The translations under genes and the position numbers were made by a program. Below are positions 16,071 through 25,464 of a stretch of 61,772 bases of DNA, one piece after another; positions within the stretch are counted from its first letter, which is position 1; the number at the start of each line of letters is the position of its first letter. The notes under the pieces were generated by a model. The model was not told where the DNA came from. It saw only the letters and a program-made list of their open reading frames with translations, and did no database searches. This DNA comes from Actinomadura sp. HBU206391 (GTDB taxonomy: Bacteria; Actinomycetota; Actinomycetes; Streptosporangiales; Streptosporangiaceae). The DNA is taken from NCBI RefSeq assembly GCF_014323665.1, contig NZ_JABVEB010000020.1, forward strand, positions 1-61,772, given 5' to 3'.

Positions 16071-17126
16071 TCAGTGAGTGCGGTCGACCAGGAACCTGGC
16101 GAGCGCGGCCAGCTCGCCGGCCGCCGTACGGTCGAGCTCCGGGATGTCGAGAAGGCGCAGGGCCTCGTGGACGTGCAGTTCGGCCTGCTCGCGGGTGTAG
16201 GCCAGGCCGCCGAGCTCCCGGATCAGTCCGGCCGCCCGCCGCAGCGTCACGTCGTCGGTACGCGAGCCGAGCAACGCGGCGAGGCCTGAGGTGCCGTCGC
16301 GGTCGTGGGCGAGTGCGGCGACGACGGGGAGGGTCTTCTTGCCGGACCGCAGATCGCTGAAGACCGGCTTGCCGGTTACTTCGGGGTCGCCCCAGATGCC
16401 GAGCAGATCGTCGACGGCCTGGAACGCCAGCCCGAGATGCCGGCCGAGCTTCGACATCGCGGCGGTGGCCGAGGCGGAGCCGCCACCGAGTAGAGCCCCG
16501 AGGGCCCCCGCGCAGGCGAGGAGCGCGCCGGTCTTGCCACCGGCCATCGCCATGTACTCCTTGACGGTGACCGCGTCCGGGCCGGTCCACGGGCGCACTT
16601 CGAAGGCCACGTCCTCGGCCTGGCCCTGGACCAGTTCGGCCAGGGTGGCGGAAAGCCGCCGGAGGGCCGCCGAGGCCTGCGGGGTGCCGGCCTGCGCCAG
16701 GGTGTCCATCGCCAGCGCGAGCAGCGTGTCGCCGGTGAGGACGGAGGGCCCGACTCCGTAGGCCTTCCACACCGTGTCACGATGCCTGCGGCGTTCGTCG
16801 CCGTCCATGATGTCGTCGTGCACGAGTGAGAACGTGTGGAGGAGTTCGACCGCCACCGCGCCGTCGATGGCGGCCTCGGGACGCGCGCCCACGGCTCGCG
16901 CGGAAAGCAGCACGATCGCCGGGCGCAGGCCCTTCCCGCTCGGGGTGACCCGGGAGGTGCCGTCGACCTCGCGCAGGCCGAGCGCGTAGCCCGCCATTCC
17001 GCCGATGTGCGGATGCAATTGTTGGACGGCCTTCCGCAACGCCGGTGCCACCAATCCGCGAGTACGTGTCAGAATCTCCGTCACGTCACGCCCGGTGGTC
17101 AGCGGCTGAGGAATCTCAGACGGCAT
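16071..17126 (-). CDS. Polyprenyl (probably geranylgeranyl) diphosphate synthase
   Basis: 351 aa trans-prenyltransferase. GKGLRP (64-69) binds IPP; the first aspartate-rich motif is D104-D105-IMD108 and the second begins D239-D240-LLG. Residues just before the first motif (LLHTFSLVHDD) lack a bulky pair right at the chain-length position, compatible with a C20 product, though this is weak evidence. Location settles the role better: it is divergent from a P450 and two terpene cyclases, so it should supply GGPP for the diterpene. ATG 17126 has AGGAAG upstream. It is convergent to the TIM-barrel gene with a terminator between. Confidence 0.9.
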   Translation of the reverse strand: MPSEIPQPLTTGRDVTEILTRTRGLVAPALRKAVQQLHPHIGGMAGYALGLREVDGTSRVTPSGKGLRPAIVLLSARAVGARPEAAIDGAVAVELLHTFSLVHDDIMDGDERRRHRDTVWKAYGVGPSVLTGDTLLALAMDTLAQAGTPQASAALRRLSATLAELVQGQAEDVAFEVRPWTGPDAVTVKEYMAMAGGKTGALLACAGALGALLGGGSASATAAMSKLGRHLGLAFQAVDDLLGIWGDPEVTGKPVFSDLRSGKKTLPVVAALAHDRDGTSGLAALLGSRTDDVTLRRAAGLIRELGGLAYTREQAELHVHEALRLLDIPELDRTAAGELAALARFLVDRTH

Positions 17127-17808
17127 CGCGGGATCTTCCTACTGGCGTGGTCGGCGCTGAACAGCTGCCAGAGATCCTTTTCCCGTCCGGGTAATCGTCT
17201 GAAACCTATATCTGTACGGTTTCGCGCCATATTCGCACCGCGATTGGATTGCCACGCTCGGTAATCGCCTGGCCATGGGTGATGTCGCCGGCTCGCTGTG
17301 CGATGGTCGCAGCTCACAGTAGGTGATCGACATCACGTCAGGATAGATGAAAATCGGACCATCTCTGATCTTGTAGCGCGAAGTCGGGGATGTGATACTT
17401 CGCGTAAGCAAGCAACGACAGAGATACCTCTATGGTGGAAACCAACCTCAGTGGTGGAGGGTGCTCGAACTGGGCCTGTGAAACTGGTTTGAACGTCTGT
17501 GGGAGCGGTTCGCTCCAGGTCTTCCATTATCAAAACCGTCTTCGATCAATCCGCTGAGATCGTCGCGTGCGCTTGCGCCTGCGTTAGTCATCGGCATGCG
17601 CAACCTAAGTAGGGCGAAATGCAAAGTGAATGACGCTGCGTTCCCGTTGGCGCTCACTCCCACCGTTTCCGGGCGGGCAGTTCGACGCGGGACTCTTCAG
17701 CGCCGTGGCCCTCGCCAGTGCCTTCGGATCCCCCTCGATAAGGCGTTTCTCCGCCGTCCGTGGAACTCAATGGTGACGCGGGCCTGTCGACGAAGGAGTC
17801 GGTCAGTG
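17127..17808. promoter_or_regulatory. 682-bp divergent region between the GGPP synthase and P450 genes
   Basis: No reading frame here has the high third-position GC of the neighbours. The stretch at about 17190-17460 is lower in GC than flanking genes. A short hairpin GGAGCG-gtt-CGCTCC lies at 17502-17516. The long untranslated region would suit regulated transcription of the diterpene genes in both directions. I see no confident -35/-10 pair. Confidence 0.4.
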
Positions 17809-19188
17809 ATGTCCACCACCAATGACGCGAGCTCAGCCCGTAAGGCGAGAGCCTTTCCCGCTCGCCGCACACTACCGATGCTCGTGCGGGACCCGTTGAA
17901 CGCGCTGGAGGAGATCGGCAGGCGGTCCGGCGGTGAAGTCGTGCGGCTCAGCATGGGGATCTTCCGTCCGTATCTGGTGACCCATCCCCACCACGTGCAG
18001 CACATCCTGCGCGACAACGTCGACAACTACCGGCGCGAAGGGATGATGTGGAAGCCGCTCAGCCGGCTCATCGGCGAGCCCTCTGACGCCGACCCCTCAT
18101 GGCCCCTCAAGCGCACGGCGTACCAGGCTCTGTTGACGGCGAAGAGCGTGGAGCGGTTCACCGCCGAGATGATCGCGGCGATCGAGGAGGCGGTCGACCA
18201 ACTCGACCAGCGCGGCAGGGCCGGCCGCCCGCTCGACGCTGGCGCCGAGATCACCCGCATCGTGTGGCGCGCCATCACCCGCGTCTTCTTCGGCGGGAGA
18301 ATATCCATCTCGGAAGCGGAAGAACTCGGGCGCGCGCTTGCGACTGCCACCACCGCGTCCTTCCGCCCCCGCATGCTGCTCCCCTTCGTCCCTCTCTCGG
18401 TGCCGATCCCGGGGGACCGGGCCTTCCAGCGCGCCGTCGAAGACGTCGACGAGATCGTGCTGCCGGTCGTCCGTGCGGCCCATTCCCGGCCCACCGACGA
18501 CGGTGACATCGTGTCGATGCTGGCCCGGGCGCGCGACGAGAACGGCGACAGGCTGAGCGTCGGGCAGATTCGCGACGGGGTCAACTCGCTCTTGGTGGCG
18601 GCGACGGAGAGTACGGTCCAGGCGCTCACGTTGCTATGGCCGGTGCTCGACTCTCATCCAGAGGTGGCGGCCAGGCTTCAGGCGGAGATCGACCGCGTTG
18701 TGGGGACCGATCGACCTGCCGAGTCGCACCTGGCGGACTTGAAGTACACCAAGATGATGCTCGAAGAACTCGTACGCGTTTATCCGCCGGGATGGATCAT
18801 TCCGCGAACCGTCGCGGCGGATGACGTCATCGGCGGCGTCCGGGTCAAGAGCGGTGACACCCTCATCTTCAGTCCCTACCTAACTCACCGGCTCGAGGAC
18901 GTCTGGGAACGACCGCAAGTCTTCGACCCGGAACGTTTCTCGCCAGACCGGTCACGCGACCGCTTCGCCTACGTGGCGTTCGGTGGCGGTCCGAACCAGT
19001 GCATGGGACGGCTGTTCTTCACCGTCGAGGCGCAACTCATCATCGCTTTTCTGCTCAGCAGGTTCCGGCCCGTGCTGCACGGCTCATCCCGGACGGAGTT
19101 GCATGCCGGCCTGTCGCTGAGACCTCGTGGCCGGGTCGAGATCACCCTGTGGCCGCTGGAGCGGTCCACGACCTTTCCGGAGCGGTAG
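17809..19188 (+). CDS. Cytochrome P450 of the diterpenoid cluster
   Basis: 459 aa soluble bacterial P450. The heme-binding loop is FGGGPNQCMG with Cys398, the K-helix ExxR is E320-LV-R323, and the I-helix reads AATEST (264-269) in place of the common AGxxT. RLEDVWERPQVFDPERF is the usual PERF block. ATG 17809 is preferred: GAAGGAG lies about 12 nt upstream, and the open frame before it has poor codon bias. The gene ends in TAGTG, overlapping the GTG of the terpene synthase by 1 nt, so the two are coupled. It should hydroxylate or further oxidise the diterpene scaffold. No dedicated ferredoxin gene adjoins it; a 3Fe-4S ferredoxin is found at 57.6 kb. Confidence 0.92.
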   Translation: MSTTNDASSARKARAFPARRTLPMLVRDPLNALEEIGRRSGGEVVRLSMGIFRPYLVTHPHHVQHILRDNVDNYRREGMMWKPLSRLIGEPSDADPSWPLKRTAYQALLTAKSVERFTAEMIAAIEEAVDQLDQRGRAGRPLDAGAEITRIVWRAITRVFFGGRISISEAEELGRALATATTASFRPRMLLPFVPLSVPIPGDRAFQRAVEDVDEIVLPVVRAAHSRPTDDGDIVSMLARARDENGDRLSVGQIRDGVNSLLVAATESTVQALTLLWPVLDSHPEVAARLQAEIDRVVGTDRPAESHLADLKYTKMMLEELVRVYPPGWIIPRTVAADDVIGGVRVKSGDTLIFSPYLTHRLEDVWERPQVFDPERFSPDRSRDRFAYVAFGGGPNQCMGRLFFTVEAQLIIAFLLSRFRPVLHGSSRTELHAGLSLRPRGRVEITLWPLERSTTFPER

Positions 19189-20090
19189 TGGCAGAACGCG
19201 ATGTGGCCATCGGTGAGCTGGTGCAGGCTGCCGAGAGCGGCAGGATCTGTGCCGTGGCCGGCGAAGCCCAAAGAGAGATGCGGAAGTGGGCGGCCGAGTA
19301 CGGCGGTGCGTTCTCCGCAGAACCATTCGATCCCACGCTCTTCAATACGATCTGTTTGTGCACGGCCTTCAGCGCGCCCTGGCTCACCAGTGCAGAGCTT
19401 CGCATGGCGAATCGGTTGGGCCTGTGGAGTTTCGGAATCGACTGGGTGATCGACTATGTCGCGACGTCACGGGCCGAGATAGAGAACATCGTTCGGTGCT
19501 GTCTGGCCGTGGCGGACGGAGCGGAACCGGCGCCTGATGACGATCTCATGCGGTTTCTCGCGGATATCCGAGATGAGCTGGCGTCCTGCACCGCTTTCCC
19601 CGCGCTGCGGCATGTCTGGCGGGAGGAGTTCCAGCGATTCCTGCACGGCATGGCGCGCGAGTGGGATTGGAAGAAGGCTCGTGCGAACGGAGTGACGGAT
19701 CGGCCGACGTTCGAGGAATATCTCGAGAATGCAGATAACCTTGGCTTTTCTTTTGTGTTCACGTCGCATTGGATCTATACCCTGCGATCCGGGGTGCCCA
19801 CGGACGTCGACGCCGTTGTCATGACGAGCCGGCAGACCCAGCGAATAATGCGCCTGATCAACGATCTGGGTACCTACGAAAGAGACCTGACCTGGGGTGA
19901 CCTCAACGGGCTCATGCTCGGCGTCGGACGCGAGGAGGTGCGCCGGCACATCGCCGTGCTCGCCGACGAACACGCGCGAGCGATCGGCACGCTACGCGAG
20001 CACCAGCCTCGACTGGCCCGGTACCTGGATCGGCAGATGAACTTCTGTGCGGGCTTCTGGGAGGTCACCGAGTTCTGGGGCGCGCTGTGA
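19188..20090 (+). CDS. Class I terpene synthase (diterpene type)
   Basis: 300 aa alpha-domain-only terpene synthase. The first acidic motif is D85-WVI-D89 (variant of DDxxD) in LWSFGIDWVIDYVA; the second, N215-D216-LG-T219-YER-D223, is an NSE/DTE variant ending in Asp. The C-terminal helix FCAGFWEVTEFWG is family-like. GTG 19188 is the chosen start: it overlaps the P450 stop by 1 nt, GGAG stands 8 nt upstream, and the protein then has the usual length. It overlaps the class II cyclase by GTGA. Working after the class II enzyme, it should ionise the bicyclic diphosphate made there. The product cannot be predicted from motifs. Confidence 0.82.
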   Translation: MAERDVAIGELVQAAESGRICAVAGEAQREMRKWAAEYGGAFSAEPFDPTLFNTICLCTAFSAPWLTSAELRMANRLGLWSFGIDWVIDYVATSRAEIENIVRCCLAVADGAEPAPDDDLMRFLADIRDELASCTAFPALRHVWREEFQRFLHGMAREWDWKKARANGVTDRPTFEEYLENADNLGFSFVFTSHWIYTLRSGVPTDVDAVVMTSRQTQRIMRLINDLGTYERDLTWGDLNGLMLGVGREEVRRHIAVLADEHARAIGTLREHQPRLARYLDRQMNFCAGFWEVTEFWGAL

Positions 20091-21742
20091 GCGTCGACCG
20101 GGTGGCGTGTGTGCCCGCCGACGAACGAGGGACGGCCGGATACGCGGGCACGGCGCGGGACGCGGACGATCTGATCGCCGGACTGACGGCGGAGCCGTGG
20201 GGCCAGGTTTCCCCGTCCGTCTACGAGACCGGGCGGCTGGTCACACTGACCCCTTGGCTTGCCGGGCATGTACGGCGGGTGGAGTACCTGGTGGCCACTC
20301 AGCGACCGGACGGCGCCTGGGGCGGCCCGGACGGCTACGCGCTCGTTCCGACTCTGAGCGCGACCGAGGCGATCCTCACGACTCTGCGGTGCGGGACTTC
20401 AGACGTCGTCATGGGAGCCCACCACGCCGAACTGACCGGAGCGGCCGTCCGAGGTATCCGCGTCCTGCGGCAGCGGCTCGGCGAAGCCCGCGTGTCCACA
20501 CTTCCTGACATGCCGGCCATCGAGCTCATCGTGCCCTCCTTGGTGGCTTCGGTCAACCGGCACCTGGACTCGCTCGGTGATACACCGGTTTCCGGCCTCG
20601 AAGGCTTGCATGGGACCGGTCGCCTGCGTCTTCCGGCGGGGATGCGAGAGGCGCCGCTCGCGGCGATCCGGGCGAGGCTCGGTTCTGGAGCGACCGTCCC
20701 CCAGAAGCTGATGCACGCGATCGAGGTCGTCGGCGGGGACGCGCGACGCGTTCGTACGATACGTCCAGAAGTGACCGGAACGGTCGGTGCCTCGCCGGCG
20801 GCCACCGCGGCGTGGCTGGGTGAGGCACCGCCCGCATCGGACGATCCCGCGCGGCGATACCTCGAGGCGGTGGTGGGCCGGTACGGAGGCCCAGTGCCGT
20901 GTGGCATTCCGATCACCGTGTTCGAACGGGCATGGGTCATCGGGTGGCTGGTGCGTGGCGGAGGCCGTCCGTCCGTCCCGGCCGAACTGGTGGAAAGTCT
21001 CGCCGCCGCGATCGAACCCGTGGGCGCGTCGGCGGCGGCGGGGCTCCCGCCGGACGCCGACACGACGGCGGGTGCTCTCTATGCGCTCTCGCTGCTGGGC
21101 GTCCCGAGGAAGCCGGACGTGCTGTGGGCGTACGAGACGGATACGCATTTCTGTACGTGGCACGGGGAGGATGGCCTGTCGGTCAGCACCAACGCTCATG
21201 TGCTCGAGGCCTTCGGCCAGTCTCTCTCAACCGGCGCCGGCCGCCTCGGTTCCGCCTCCCGCTACGCGGCGACGGTGGCGAAGGTGGCGTCCTGGCTACG
21301 TGAGATGCAGGAGAGCGACGGAAGCTGGCTGGATCGATGGCATGCCTCGCCCTACTACGCGACGGCCTGCTGCGCTCTGGCCCTCGACCACTTCGATCGG
21401 GCGAGATCCGAACTGGCGGTACGTCAGGCCGTACGCTGGGTGCTCGCCACACAGCGCACCGACGGATCATGGGGGCGGTGGGTGGGCACCGCAGAGGAGA
21501 CGGCCTACGCCATGCACGTCCTGCTGCTCGCCCGCGTCGCGCGGGACGAGGCGTGGAAGACCGCCGTGGCACGTGGCCGCGCGGTTCTGCTACGTCCTGC
21601 AGGGAAATCGGAGGATCCGCCGCTCTGGCACGACAAGGACCTTTATCTGCCCACCGCCATCGTCCGAGCGGCCGTCATAGCCGCGCTGCACCTCGCCGCA
21701 GAGGTGCCGGAGATGCGGGTGCAGGACTCTGAGTCCCCCTAA
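20087..21742 (+). CDS. Class II diterpene cyclase
   Basis: 551 aa, betagamma-domain protein with QW-type repeats (QRPDGAWGG near 72-80, REMQESDGSWLDRW near 406-419, QRTDGSWGRW near 446-455). The catalytic acid motif is D323-A-D325-T-T, the DxDTT form known in some actinobacterial class II cyclases such as the mycobacterial tuberculosinyl/halimadienyl diphosphate synthase Rv3377c, in place of DxDD. It protonates GGPP to a bicyclic diphosphate. GTG 20087 overlaps the class I synthase stop (GTGA). The tandem class I/class II pair with GGPP synthase and P450 defines a labdane-related diterpenoid pathway. Confidence 0.88.
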   Translation: MSVDRVACVPADERGTAGYAGTARDADDLIAGLTAEPWGQVSPSVYETGRLVTLTPWLAGHVRRVEYLVATQRPDGAWGGPDGYALVPTLSATEAILTTLRCGTSDVVMGAHHAELTGAAVRGIRVLRQRLGEARVSTLPDMPAIELIVPSLVASVNRHLDSLGDTPVSGLEGLHGTGRLRLPAGMREAPLAAIRARLGSGATVPQKLMHAIEVVGGDARRVRTIRPEVTGTVGASPAATAAWLGEAPPASDDPARRYLEAVVGRYGGPVPCGIPITVFERAWVIGWLVRGGGRPSVPAELVESLAAAIEPVGASAAAGLPPDADTTAGALYALSLLGVPRKPDVLWAYETDTHFCTWHGEDGLSVSTNAHVLEAFGQSLSTGAGRLGSASRYAATVAKVASWLREMQESDGSWLDRWHASPYYATACCALALDHFDRARSELAVRQAVRWVLATQRTDGSWGRWVGTAEETAYAMHVLLLARVARDEAWKTAVARGRAVLLRPAGKSEDPPLWHDKDLYLPTAIVRAAVIAALHLAAEVPEMRVQDSESP

Positions 21743-21949
21743 TTTGGTGCCTTAAACAGCATCAAATAGGACATACATAGTGTCTAACGTAAAAAAGTCA
21801 CTTGAGCGGATTTTGGGACGTTGCTAACGTACAGTGCGGTGTGAAGCTGCGATCGGTTGTCATGCTGCGTCATAGCGCCGGTGCTTAGCGGCTGCTGCAC
21901 ACCTTGAAGCGGGATATCGCGTCCCTCTGGATTCGTTAGAGCAGGTGTA
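21743..21949 (+). promoter_or_regulatory. Promoter region of conservon 1
   Basis: 207 bp, AT-rich. TTGAGC (21802-21807) and TAACGT (21825-21830), 17 nt apart, form a good -35/-10 pair with a leader of roughly 110 nt. The octamer CTAACGTA occurs twice, at 21784-21791 and 21824-21831, exactly 40 bp apart; the second overlaps the -10 box. No clear terminator for the diterpene genes is seen, so read-through into the conservon is possible. Confidence 0.6.
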
Positions 21950-24517
21950 ATGCGCTTCCGCAACTCCCGTCTTCGGACCAAGATCGCGGCTATGCTGGCG
22001 TCACTTTTCGCGCTGTGGGCGTTCGCGGCGTGGGTCACCCTACACGAGGGTTTGAACCTGCTCTGGGTCGGCACGATCGACAGCAAAGTGACCCGCCCCG
22101 GCGTCACATTGGTCACCGAACTGCAGAAGGAACGCCGGCTCTCGCTCATCTACTTGGGGAGTCGCGGCCGTCAACGTGGGGGCGACCTGGCCGCGCAGCG
22201 ATCCAATACCGATAAGGTGCTCGCCGAGTTCCGGAAATCCGCGAGCGGCGGAGACGTTTCAACGGCGGCCGACTCGGTGCTCGAACAGCGAATTCAGGAT
22301 GCGTTGGGCCGGCTGGGCGGGCTGGCCCCCGGCCGTCAGGCGATTGACGCCGCGCGGGTCGACCGTGCTCAGGGCTCCCGAACCTTTGACGACATCATCG
22401 ACGCGGTCTTTCGGATCTACAACTCCACTACCGGCCTGAGCGACGAGGGGATCGCCAAGGACACCCGTACCCTCATCAGGCTGACCCGGGCGAAGGAGCT
22501 CCTGTCCCGGGAGGACGCGCTCCTTGCGGGTGTGCTGGCACGCGGACGCTTCCTCAGTGGCGAGCATCCGGAGTTCGTCCAGCTCATCGGGGCACAGCGG
22601 CTCATGCACGCCGAAGCCGTGGCCGAGTTGCCGGTAACGGGTCGCGCCAGGTACGAGCAGGTGGCCAGGAGTGAGGCCTTCACCCGCTTCCGCGCATTTG
22701 AAGACCGGGTGATGGAGAGTGGACGTGCCGGCGCGCGTCCGCCCTTCAGCGCCGCGCAGTGGCAGGCCGCAGTCGAGCCCGTCCAGACCCAGCTCGAGAA
22801 GGTGGTGTTGGCGGGCGGTGACGACATTGTGAAGCGGGCCACCCCCGGTGCCGTCTGGGTCATCATACGTTTGTTCCTGGCGGGTGGTCTGGGGCTCGTG
22901 GCCGTGATCGCGTCAATCGTGGTCTCTATCGCAACGGCTCGTGCTCTCGTCCGCCAGCTGGAGAAACTTCGCGACGCCGCCCGGGAACTCTCCGAGAGCA
23001 GGCTGCCGGGCGTGGTGGAGCGGCTGGGCCGCGGCGAGGACGTCGACGTCGCCGCCGAGGCGCCCGCGCTGGAGTTCGGCGCCGATGAGGTGGGCCAGGT
23101 CGGCCAGGCGTTCAACGCGGTGCAGCAGACCGCCATCAAGGTCGCGGTGGAGCAGGCGGAACTGCGGCGCGGCATTCGCGACATCCTCCTCAGCCTGGCC
23201 CGGCGTTCGCAGACCCTCGTGCGCAGGCAGCTCAGCCTTCTCGACGTGATGGAGCGACGCGAGCTCGACCCCACCGAACTCGAGGATCTGTTCCGGGTCG
23301 ACCACCTGGCCACCCGGATGCGGCGCAACGCCGAGAACCTCATCGTGCTCTCCGGGGCGACGCCCGCACGTGGCTGGCGGCGGTCGGTGCCGATGGTCGA
23401 CGTGCTGCGTGCCGCCGTCGCCGAGGTCGAGGACTACGCGCGCGTCAACGTGCTGCCCGTCGGCGGGGTGACGCTCGCTGGACGGGCCGTCGGTGACGTC
23501 ACCCACCTGCTGGCCGAACTCATCGAGAACGCGGTCTCGTTCTCGCCCTCCTACACGGTGGTGCAGGTGGGCGGTCACATGGCGGCGAGCGGCTACGCGG
23601 TCGAGATCGAGGACCGCGGCCTGGGCATGAGCGAAGAGGCGCTGCAGGCCGCCAACGAGCAGATCGTCAGCTCGCCGGAGTTCAACCTGTCGAGCACGGC
23701 CCGGCTGGGTTTGTACGTCGTGAGCCGGCTCGCCGACCGCTACGGGATCCGGGTGTCGCTCAAGCGCTCGGCCTATGGCGGCACCACGGCCATCGTCTTG
23801 ATCCCGCGAGAGTTCGTCATCGCGGAAGGAGAGATCGACCCGCTGTTCGAGGAGACCTCCGGACCGGCCACCGAGGGCGAGTCCGGCGCGGTGCGCGAAG
23901 ACCGTGCCGAGGCAATGCGGATGGTCGGCGTCGGCACGTCGGCCGGTGCGGGCGACGCGGGAGCGCACCGCGCCGCATCCATCGGGGGCCGAGGTACGGC
24001 GACCACGCTGGACCCCGGGCCGGTGGTCGTCGACCCGAGCGACCAGGGGGCGTTCTCGCGATGGGCCGACGACTCGTCGACGATCGTCTCCGCGGACATG
24101 GGCGACCGGGCCGACGCCGCAGGCCTTCCGCACGACCATGGCCGCCCAGAAGCGCTCAGGGAACCGGACGGCCGCGAGCGCCCGGGAGCGGCCGAAGGGC
24201 TGGCGGAGCCGGAGCAGGCCGAGAAGCCGGACAAGCCCGAGGCCGCCGAAGCAAAGCTGGCCGAGACGGCCTATACCCCCTCCGGCCTGCCATTCCGTGT
24301 GCCCCAGGCGAGCCTCGCCCCGCCGTTGCGCAGCGACGAGCCGCGTACGGCCGCGGAGCAACGCGACGACGAGGACGTGCCCCGGTCACCGGAGGAGGTG
24401 CGCAAGGTCATGGGCGCCTATCAGGCGGGCACCCGCCGTGGACGGTCTGACGCGGCTCGATCGGCATCCGGCGGGCCGCATCCCGAGACTCCACCGGACG
24501 CGCTCGATGGTGAATGA
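21950..24517 (+). CDS. cvnA: CvnA, nitrate/nitrite-sensing-domain histidine kinase-like protein of conservon 1
   Basis: 855 aa. Membrane helix at about 12-32, extracytoplasmic NIT-type sensing domain to about 295, second helix about 300-325, HAMP-like linker, then an ATPase domain. This has the N box LLAELIENAVSFSPS (~519-533), the G1 box EIEDRGLGMS (~548-557) and G2 ARLGLYVVSRLADRYG. The candidate phosphoacceptor region is DHLATRMRRNAENLIVLSG. A long disordered Pro/Glu/Ala tail (~620-855) ends with PFRVPQASLAPPLR and a Gln/Gly/Arg-rich motif also found in the other two copies. Conservon CvnA proteins form membrane complexes with CvnB-D that act like a G-protein-coupled sensor in Streptomyces. 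Its signal is unknown. Confidence 0.92.
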   Translation: MRFRNSRLRTKIAAMLASLFALWAFAAWVTLHEGLNLLWVGTIDSKVTRPGVTLVTELQKERRLSLIYLGSRGRQRGGDLAAQRSNTDKVLAEFRKSASGGDVSTAADSVLEQRIQDALGRLGGLAPGRQAIDAARVDRAQGSRTFDDIIDAVFRIYNSTTGLSDEGIAKDTRTLIRLTRAKELLSREDALLAGVLARGRFLSGEHPEFVQLIGAQRLMHAEAVAELPVTGRARYEQVARSEAFTRFRAFEDRVMESGRAGARPPFSAAQWQAAVEPVQTQLEKVVLAGGDDIVKRATPGAVWVIIRLFLAGGLGLVAVIASIVVSIATARALVRQLEKLRDAARELSESRLPGVVERLGRGEDVDVAAEAPALEFGADEVGQVGQAFNAVQQTAIKVAVEQAELRRGIRDILLSLARRSQTLVRRQLSLLDVMERRELDPTELEDLFRVDHLATRMRRNAENLIVLSGATPARGWRRSVPMVDVLRAAVAEVEDYARVNVLPVGGVTLAGRAVGDVTHLLAELIENAVSFSPSYTVVQVGGHMAASGYAVEIEDRGLGMSEEALQAANEQIVSSPEFNLSSTARLGLYVVSRLADRYGIRVSLKRSAYGGTTAIVLIPREFVIAEGEIDPLFEETSGPATEGESGAVREDRAEAMRMVGVGTSAGAGDAGAHRAASIGGRGTATTLDPGPVVVDPSDQGAFSRWADDSSTIVSADMGDRADAAGLPHDHGRPEALREPDGRERPGAAEGLAEPEQAEKPDKPEAAEAKLAETAYTPSGLPFRVPQASLAPPLRSDEPRTAAEQRDDEDVPRSPEEVRKVMGAYQAGTRRGRSDAARSASGGPHPETPPDALDGE

Positions 24518-24634
24518 AGGCGAAGACGAGGCCGGACCGCAGGGCGGCCCGGCGACGAGCCCTGATCAACGCGTGACGAGCCGGGCCGCAGCAGGGTGAC
24601 GACGCAGCGGCCGCTTGCAGAAAGAGGACAACGA

Positions 24635-25069
24635 GTGGTGCACAGAACCGGTTCTTCGACCGACCTGGCCTGGTTGCTCGACGACCTGATCGGCCGAGTG
24701 GAGGAGGCCGAGCATGCGGTCGTCCTCTCCGCGGACGGCCTGCTCATGGCCTCCTCGCAGGGGCTCGACCTAGACGACGCCGAGCATCTGTCCGCCGTGG
24801 CGTCGGGGGTGCAGAGCCTCGCCAAGGGCGCCAGCGAGCGTTTCAGGTCCGGGCCCGTGCGCCAGACCGTCATCGAGATGCGGTCGGCGTTCCTCTTCGT
24901 CACCGTCGCCGGCGAGGGCGCCTGCCTGGCGGTCATGGGCTCGGAGAAGTCCGACGTCGGCTTGATCGCCTACGAGATGGCCATGCTCGTGGCCAGGGTC
25001 GGGGAGTTCCTCAGCTCGCCGAGCCGATCGGCGGCGGCCGCTCAAAGAGGCTTCCCCTCCAAGAAGTAG
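24635..25069 (+). CDS. cvnB: CvnB, roadblock/LC7-domain protein of conservon 1
   Basis: 144 aa. The roadblock fold is clear in LAWLLDDLIGRVEEAEHAVVLSADGLLMASS, DDAEHLSAVASGVQSLAKGA, VRQTVIEMRSAFLFVTVAGEGACLAV and DVGLIAYEMAMLVARVG. Roadblock proteins regulate small GTPases, here CvnD. GTG 24635 is chosen because AGAGGA lies 6 nt upstream; the frame is open to an earlier GTG at 24596 with no ribosome binding site. A 117-nt gap separates it from cvnA, unlike the overlapping A/B genes of conservons 2 and 3. Confidence 0.9.
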   Translation: MVHRTGSSTDLAWLLDDLIGRVEEAEHAVVLSADGLLMASSQGLDLDDAEHLSAVASGVQSLAKGASERFRSGPVRQTVIEMRSAFLFVTVAGEGACLAVMGSEKSDVGLIAYEMAMLVARVGEFLSSPSRSAAAAQRGFPSKK

Positions 25070-25077
25070 GCGAGATC

Positions 25078-25464
25078 ATGCGCTCTCCCGAAGAATCCGC
25101 CGACGAACGGTGGCTCGACGAGCACGCCGGCCCGCTTGTGCGGCCCTACGTGATGACACGCGGCCGGATCCTGCCGATCCGGGGAAGGTTCGACCTCATC
25201 TCACTGATCGTCACCGTCCAGCCGGTGCCGATGAGCGAACTGGGGTTCGGTCCCGAGCACCTGGCCATCGTCGACCTGTGCCGTGACCTGCTCTCGGTGG
25301 CCGAGATCGCCGGACGACTCGATCTTCCGGTCGGCACCGTACGCGTCCTGCTGGGCGATCTACTGGACCGTGGCTTCATCGCGGTAGAGGAACCGCAACC
25401 CGAGGTGAACATGAGCGACGATGCGATGTACGAGGCGGTGCTCGATGGACTACGGGCTCTCTGA
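25078..25464 (+). CDS. cvnC: CvnC, DUF742 protein of conservon 1
   Basis: 128 aa. The N-terminal segment WLDEHAGPLVRPYVMTRGRILPIRG and the central LSVAEIAGRLDLPVGTVRVLLGDLLDRGFI winged-helix-like block are hallmarks of DUF742. It ends in the conserved DGLRAL. In conservons this protein joins the CvnA-B-D membrane complex. The gene overlaps cvnD by 20 nt, the same overlap as in the two other copies. Confidence 0.9.
   Translation: MRSPEESADERWLDEHAGPLVRPYVMTRGRILPIRGRFDLISLIVTVQPVPMSELGFGPEHLAIVDLCRDLLSVAEIAGRLDLPVGTVRVLLGDLLDRGFIAVEEPQPEVNMSDDAMYEAVLDGLRAL

Noticed and set aside
17596..17808. An N-terminal extension of the P450 of about 70 residues
   Set aside because: Arg-rich, poor codon bias and no membrane anchor; a proper ribosome binding site stands before ATG 17809, giving normal P450 length.
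18999..19187. An upstream extension of the class I terpene synthase
   Set aside because: It would overlap the heme-binding region of the P450 in another frame; the GTG at 19188 gives the usual length and TAGTG coupling.
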